In this document: one piece after another, positions 61,430 to 64,000 of the stretch
Layout of the letters: the number at the start of each line of letters is the position of its first letter
Position numbering within the stretch: position 1 is the stretch's first letter
Assembly: GCF_031348265.1 (NCBI RefSeq)
Contig: NZ_CP133771.1
Location: forward strand, 7,378,001 to 7,442,000
DNA length: 64,000 nt
Source: Streptomyces collinus
Lineage (GTDB): Bacteria; Actinomycetota; Actinomycetes; Streptomycetales; Streptomycetaceae
Direction: 5' to 3'
Position numbers and translations under genes: made by a program
Notes under the pieces: generated by a model
The model's input: the letters and a program-made list of their open reading frames with translations, nothing else
The model's database searches: none
Told to the model about the DNA's origin: nothing

Positions 61430-62599
61430 ATGCGTTTCCGCCACCCCGACGGCTCCACCGTCCACCTCGCCTACTGCACCAACGTCCATCCCGCCGAGAC
61501 CCTCGACGGCGTCCTCGCCCAGCTCCGTGACCACTGCGAACCCGTCCGCCGCCGCCTGGGCCGCGACCGGCTCGGCATCGGGCTGTGGCTGGCGAAGGAC
61601 GCCGCCCACGCCCTCGTCACCGACCCCTCCGCACTGCGCAGGCTGCGCACCGAGCTGGACCGGCGCGGCCTCGAGGTCGTCACCCTCAACGGCTTCCCCT
61701 ATGAGGGCTTCGGCGCCGAGGAGGTCAAGTACCGCGTCTACAAGCCGGACTGGGCCGACCCGGAACGCCTCGACCACACCACCGCCCTGGCCCGCGTCCT
61801 CGCCGGGCTCCTTCCCGACGACGTCACCGACGGGACCATCTCCACGCTGCCCCTCGCCTGGCGCACCGCGTACGACGACGAGCGCGCGAACACCGCCCGC
61901 GCCGCGCTGCGCACCCTCGCCGAACGCCTCGACGCCATAGAGGAGCTGACCGGCCGCTCCATCCGCGTCGGCCTGGAACCGGAACCCGGCTGCGTCGTCG
62001 AGACCACCCGCGACGCCATCGCCCCGATCACCGCGATCGGTCACGACCGCATCGGCATCTGCGTCGACACCTGCCATCTCGCCACCTCCTTCGAGGATCC
62101 GCACGCCGCCTTCGACGCCCTCGCCGAGGCGCGCGTCCCCGTCGTCAAATCCCAGCTCTCCGCCGCCCTGCACGCCGAACACCCCCATCTCCCCGAGGTC
62201 CGCGAGGCCCTCGCCGCCTTCGCCGAACCCCGCTTCCTGCACCAGACCCGCACCGCCACAGCGGCCGGCCTGCGCGCCACGGACGACCTCGACGAGGCCC
62301 TCGCCGGACACGCCCTGCCCGACGCCTCACCCTGGCGCGCCCACTTCCACGTCCCGCTGCACGCGGCCCCCGCCGCGCCCCTCACCTCCACCCTCCCGGT
62401 CCTGAGATCCGCACTGACCCGGCTCGTCGGCGGCCCGGCCCCGCTCACCCGCCACCTGGAGGTCGAGACCTACACCTGGCAGGCCCTTCCGCCCGAGTCG
62501 CGCCCCAAGAGCCGCACCCAGCTCACCGAGGGCGTCGCCGCCGAACTCACCCTCGCCCGCGACCTGCTGACCGACCTCGGCCTGAAGGAGCTGCCATGA
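61430..62599 (+). CDS. eboE: Metabolite traffic protein EboE (TIM barrel)
   Basis: 389 residues, 3 bp after the hydrolase stop. EboE pattern: LAYCTNVHPAETLDGVLAQL at the N-terminus, VTLNGFPYEGFGAEEVKYRVYKPDWADPERL, STLPLAWRTAY, VGLEPEPGCVVETT, IGICVDTCHLATSFEDP and the C-terminal LEVETYTWQALP. It is a xylose-isomerase-like barrel with metal-binding Glu/His/Asp residues. In ebo clusters it is believed to take part in making or moving an unknown metabolite. Confidence 0.93.
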   Translation: MRFRHPDGSTVHLAYCTNVHPAETLDGVLAQLRDHCEPVRRRLGRDRLGIGLWLAKDAAHALVTDPSALRRLRTELDRRGLEVVTLNGFPYEGFGAEEVKYRVYKPDWADPERLDHTTALARVLAGLLPDDVTDGTISTLPLAWRTAYDDERANTARAALRTLAERLDAIEELTGRSIRVGLEPEPGCVVETTRDAIAPITAIGHDRIGICVDTCHLATSFEDPHAAFDALAEARVPVVKSQLSAALHAEHPHLPEVREALAAFAEPRFLHQTRTATAAGLRATDDLDEALAGHALPDASPWRAHFHVPLHAAPAAPLTSTLPVLRSALTRLVGGPAPLTRHLEVETYTWQALPPESRPKSRTQLTEGVAAELTLARDLLTDLGLKELP

Positions 62600-64000
62600 G
62601 CACCGGCCCCCATGAGCACCCGGGCCCGGCCGCCACGCTCCCGGCCGCCACGGACCGCCCCACTCCACTCCTCGTTCTCGATGTCGTCGGCCTCACCCCC
62701 CGTCTCCTCGACCACATGCCCCACCTCAAGGCGCTCGGCCAGTCCGGCTCCCGCGCCCCGCTCGGCACCGTCCTGCCCGCCGTCACCTGCGCCGCCCAGT
62801 CCACGTTCCTCACCGGCACCATGCCCTCGGAGCACGGCATCGTCGGCAACGGCTGGTACTTCCGCGAACTCGGCGACGTCCTCCTGTGGCGCCAGCACAA
62901 CGGGCTGGTGGCCGGCGACAAGCTCTGGGACGCCGCCCGCCGCGCCCACCCCGGCTACACCGTCGCGAACATCTGCTGGTGGTACGCCATGGGCGCGGAC
63001 ACCGACATCACCGTCACCCCCCGTCCGGTCTACTACGCCGACGGACGCAAGGAACCCGACTGCTACACCCGGCCTGCCGACCTGCACGACGAACTCACCG
63101 ACAGGTTCGGCACGTTCCCCCTGTTCCACTTCTGGGGCCCTGGGGCCGACCTCGTCTCCAGCCGGTGGATCATCGACGCGACTCGCCACATCATCCGCAC
63201 CCGGCACCCCGACCTGACGCTCTGCTACCTCCCTCATCTCGACTACGACCTGCAGCGCTTCGGCCCCGACGACCCGCGCTCCCTGAAGGCGGCCACCGAC
63301 CTGGACGCCGCCCTGGCCCCGCTGCTGGACGACGCCCGCGCCGAGGGCCGCACCGTCGTCGCACTGTCCGAGTACGGCATCACCCGTGTGAACCGGCACG
63401 TCGACATCAATCGCGCCCTGCGCCGCGCCGGCCTGCTGGAGGTGCACACACAGGACGGGATGGAGTACCTCGACCCGATGGCGTCCCGCGCCTTCGCGGT
63501 CGCCGACCACCAGATCGCCCATGTCTACGTGCGCCGCCCCGAGGACCTCGACGCCACCCGGGCCGCGCTCGACGATCTGCCCGGCATCGCCCAACTCCTC
63601 GACGACGAGGGCAAGAAGAGCCATCACCTCGACCATCCGCGCGCCGGCGAACTCGTCGCCGTGGCGGAGCCCGACGCCTGGTTCACGTACTACTACTGGC
63701 TCGACGACGACCGCGCACCCGACTTCGCGCAACTCGTCGAGATCCACCGCAAACCCGGCTACGACCCGGTCGAACTCTTCATGGATCCCCTCGACCCGTA
63801 CGTCAAGGTCAAGGCGGCCACCGCACTGGTGCGCAAGAAGCTCGGCATGCGCTACCGCATGGCGGTCGTGCCCTTGGACCCCTCACCTATTCGCGGCAGC
63901 CACGGCCGCCTTCCGGCGAGCGACGACGACGGTCCGCTCCTCATCTGCTCCACCCCCCGTGCTGTCGGCGACCGCGTCGCGGCCACCGATGTGAAGTCAC
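62596..64000 (+). CDS. eboF: Type I phosphodiesterase / nucleotide pyrophosphatase (EboF-like), partial at window end
   Basis: At least 468 residues, open to the right edge. The ATG overlaps the EboE stop (ATGA). Alkaline-phosphatase-superfamily motifs: LLVLDVVGLTPRLL (metal Asp), LPAVTCAAQSTFLTGTMPSEHG (nucleophile Thr), LCYLPHLDYDLQRFGPDD (Asp/His), VVALSEYGIT and VADHQIAHVYV (His). No signal peptide is seen. It would remove phosphate or a nucleotide from an ebo intermediate, for instance a prenylated cyclitol phosphate. The 3' end and any later genes lie outside the window. Confidence 0.9.
   Translation, partial: MSTGPHEHPGPAATLPAATDRPTPLLVLDVVGLTPRLLDHMPHLKALGQSGSRAPLGTVLPAVTCAAQSTFLTGTMPSEHGIVGNGWYFRELGDVLLWRQHNGLVAGDKLWDAARRAHPGYTVANICWWYAMGADTDITVTPRPVYYADGRKEPDCYTRPADLHDELTDRFGTFPLFHFWGPGADLVSSRWIIDATRHIIRTRHPDLTLCYLPHLDYDLQRFGPDDPRSLKAATDLDAALAPLLDDARAEGRTVVALSEYGITRVNRHVDINRALRRAGLLEVHTQDGMEYLDPMASRAFAVADHQIAHVYVRRPEDLDATRAALDDLPGIAQLLDDEGKKSHHLDHPRAGELVAVAEPDAWFTYYYWLDDDRAPDFAQLVEIHRKPGYDPVELFMDPLDPYVKVKAATALVRKKLGMRYRMAVVPLDPSPIRGSHGRLPASDDDGPLLICSTPRAVGDRVAATDVKS

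Overview
The window is about 72 % G+C with strongly GC-biased third codon positions, frequent GTG/TTG starts, ATGA/GTGA-coupled genes, rare TTA codons, an imperfect HspR (HAIR) operator and CebR boxes. Together these point to the chromosome of a Streptomyces species. No tRNA, rRNA, insertion sequence, integrase or CRISPR array is visible.

Layout. 1-3.7 kb: end of a membrane protein, a glycerophosphodiesterase, a second DnaK behind a HAIR-like operator, a LamG fragment and an orphan narJ. 3.9-9.3 kb: a small coupled ORF, a frameshifted polysaccharide deacetylase/glycosyltransferase-2 fusion, an LCP wall-ligase protein, and an ECF sigma factor with a membrane partner. 9.4-11.4 kb: a minimal ATP-grasp RiPP (graspetide-type) pair, precursor plus maturase, followed by an XRE regulator. 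11.6-14.6 kb: small metabolic and regulatory genes (pterin dehydratase, methyltransferase, MmyB-like regulator). 14.7-22.7 kb: a cellulose/xyloglucan island (GH74, GH48 and divergent GH6, all with CBM2 domains) with CebR boxes between GH48 and GH6. 22.8-29.7 kb: methyltransferase, SDR, aldo/keto reductase, acyl-CoA synthetase, and a LysR/bile-acid-symporter-like pair. 29.6-32.8 kb: a sialidase and DUF4185-like operon, both genes carrying TTA codons. 32.9-34.4 kb: quinone reductase and divergent MarR.

34.4-44.5 kb: a formate/oxalate module. It has fdhD, a formate dehydrogenase whose Fe-S N-terminal part and molybdenum catalytic part are separate polypeptides flanking a NuoE-NuoF fusion, a ketopantoate-reductase-like gene, a divergent oxalate/formate-type MFS transporter with a 46-residue small subunit, an orphan KAS III, and a GntR/FCD regulator whose upstream region shares a 9-mer with the transporter promoter.

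44.7-55.9 kb: a carbohydrate locus. It has a ROK regulator, a ribose-type ABC importer (ATPase, permease, lipoprotein), a Gfo/Idh/MocA oxidoreductase, a TIM-barrel isomerase, and a 1240-residue secreted protein joining sorbosone-dehydrogenase propeller, PKD, CBM6-like, ThuA and DUF1080 (3-keto-glycoside hydrolase) domains. This set fits glycoside breakdown through 3-keto sugars.

55.9-64 kb (runs off the end): a tightly coupled ebo-type operon. It has an inositol-3-phosphate synthase-like cyclase, a UbiA prenyltransferase (EboC-like), a sugar isomerase/epimerase, EboA, a TatD-like hydrolase (EboB-like), EboE and a type I phosphodiesterase (EboF-like). An INO1-type cyclase sits where other bacteria carry the dehydroquinate-synthase-like EboD. 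The product of such clusters is unknown, which makes this and the graspetide pair the two most interesting systems in the window.
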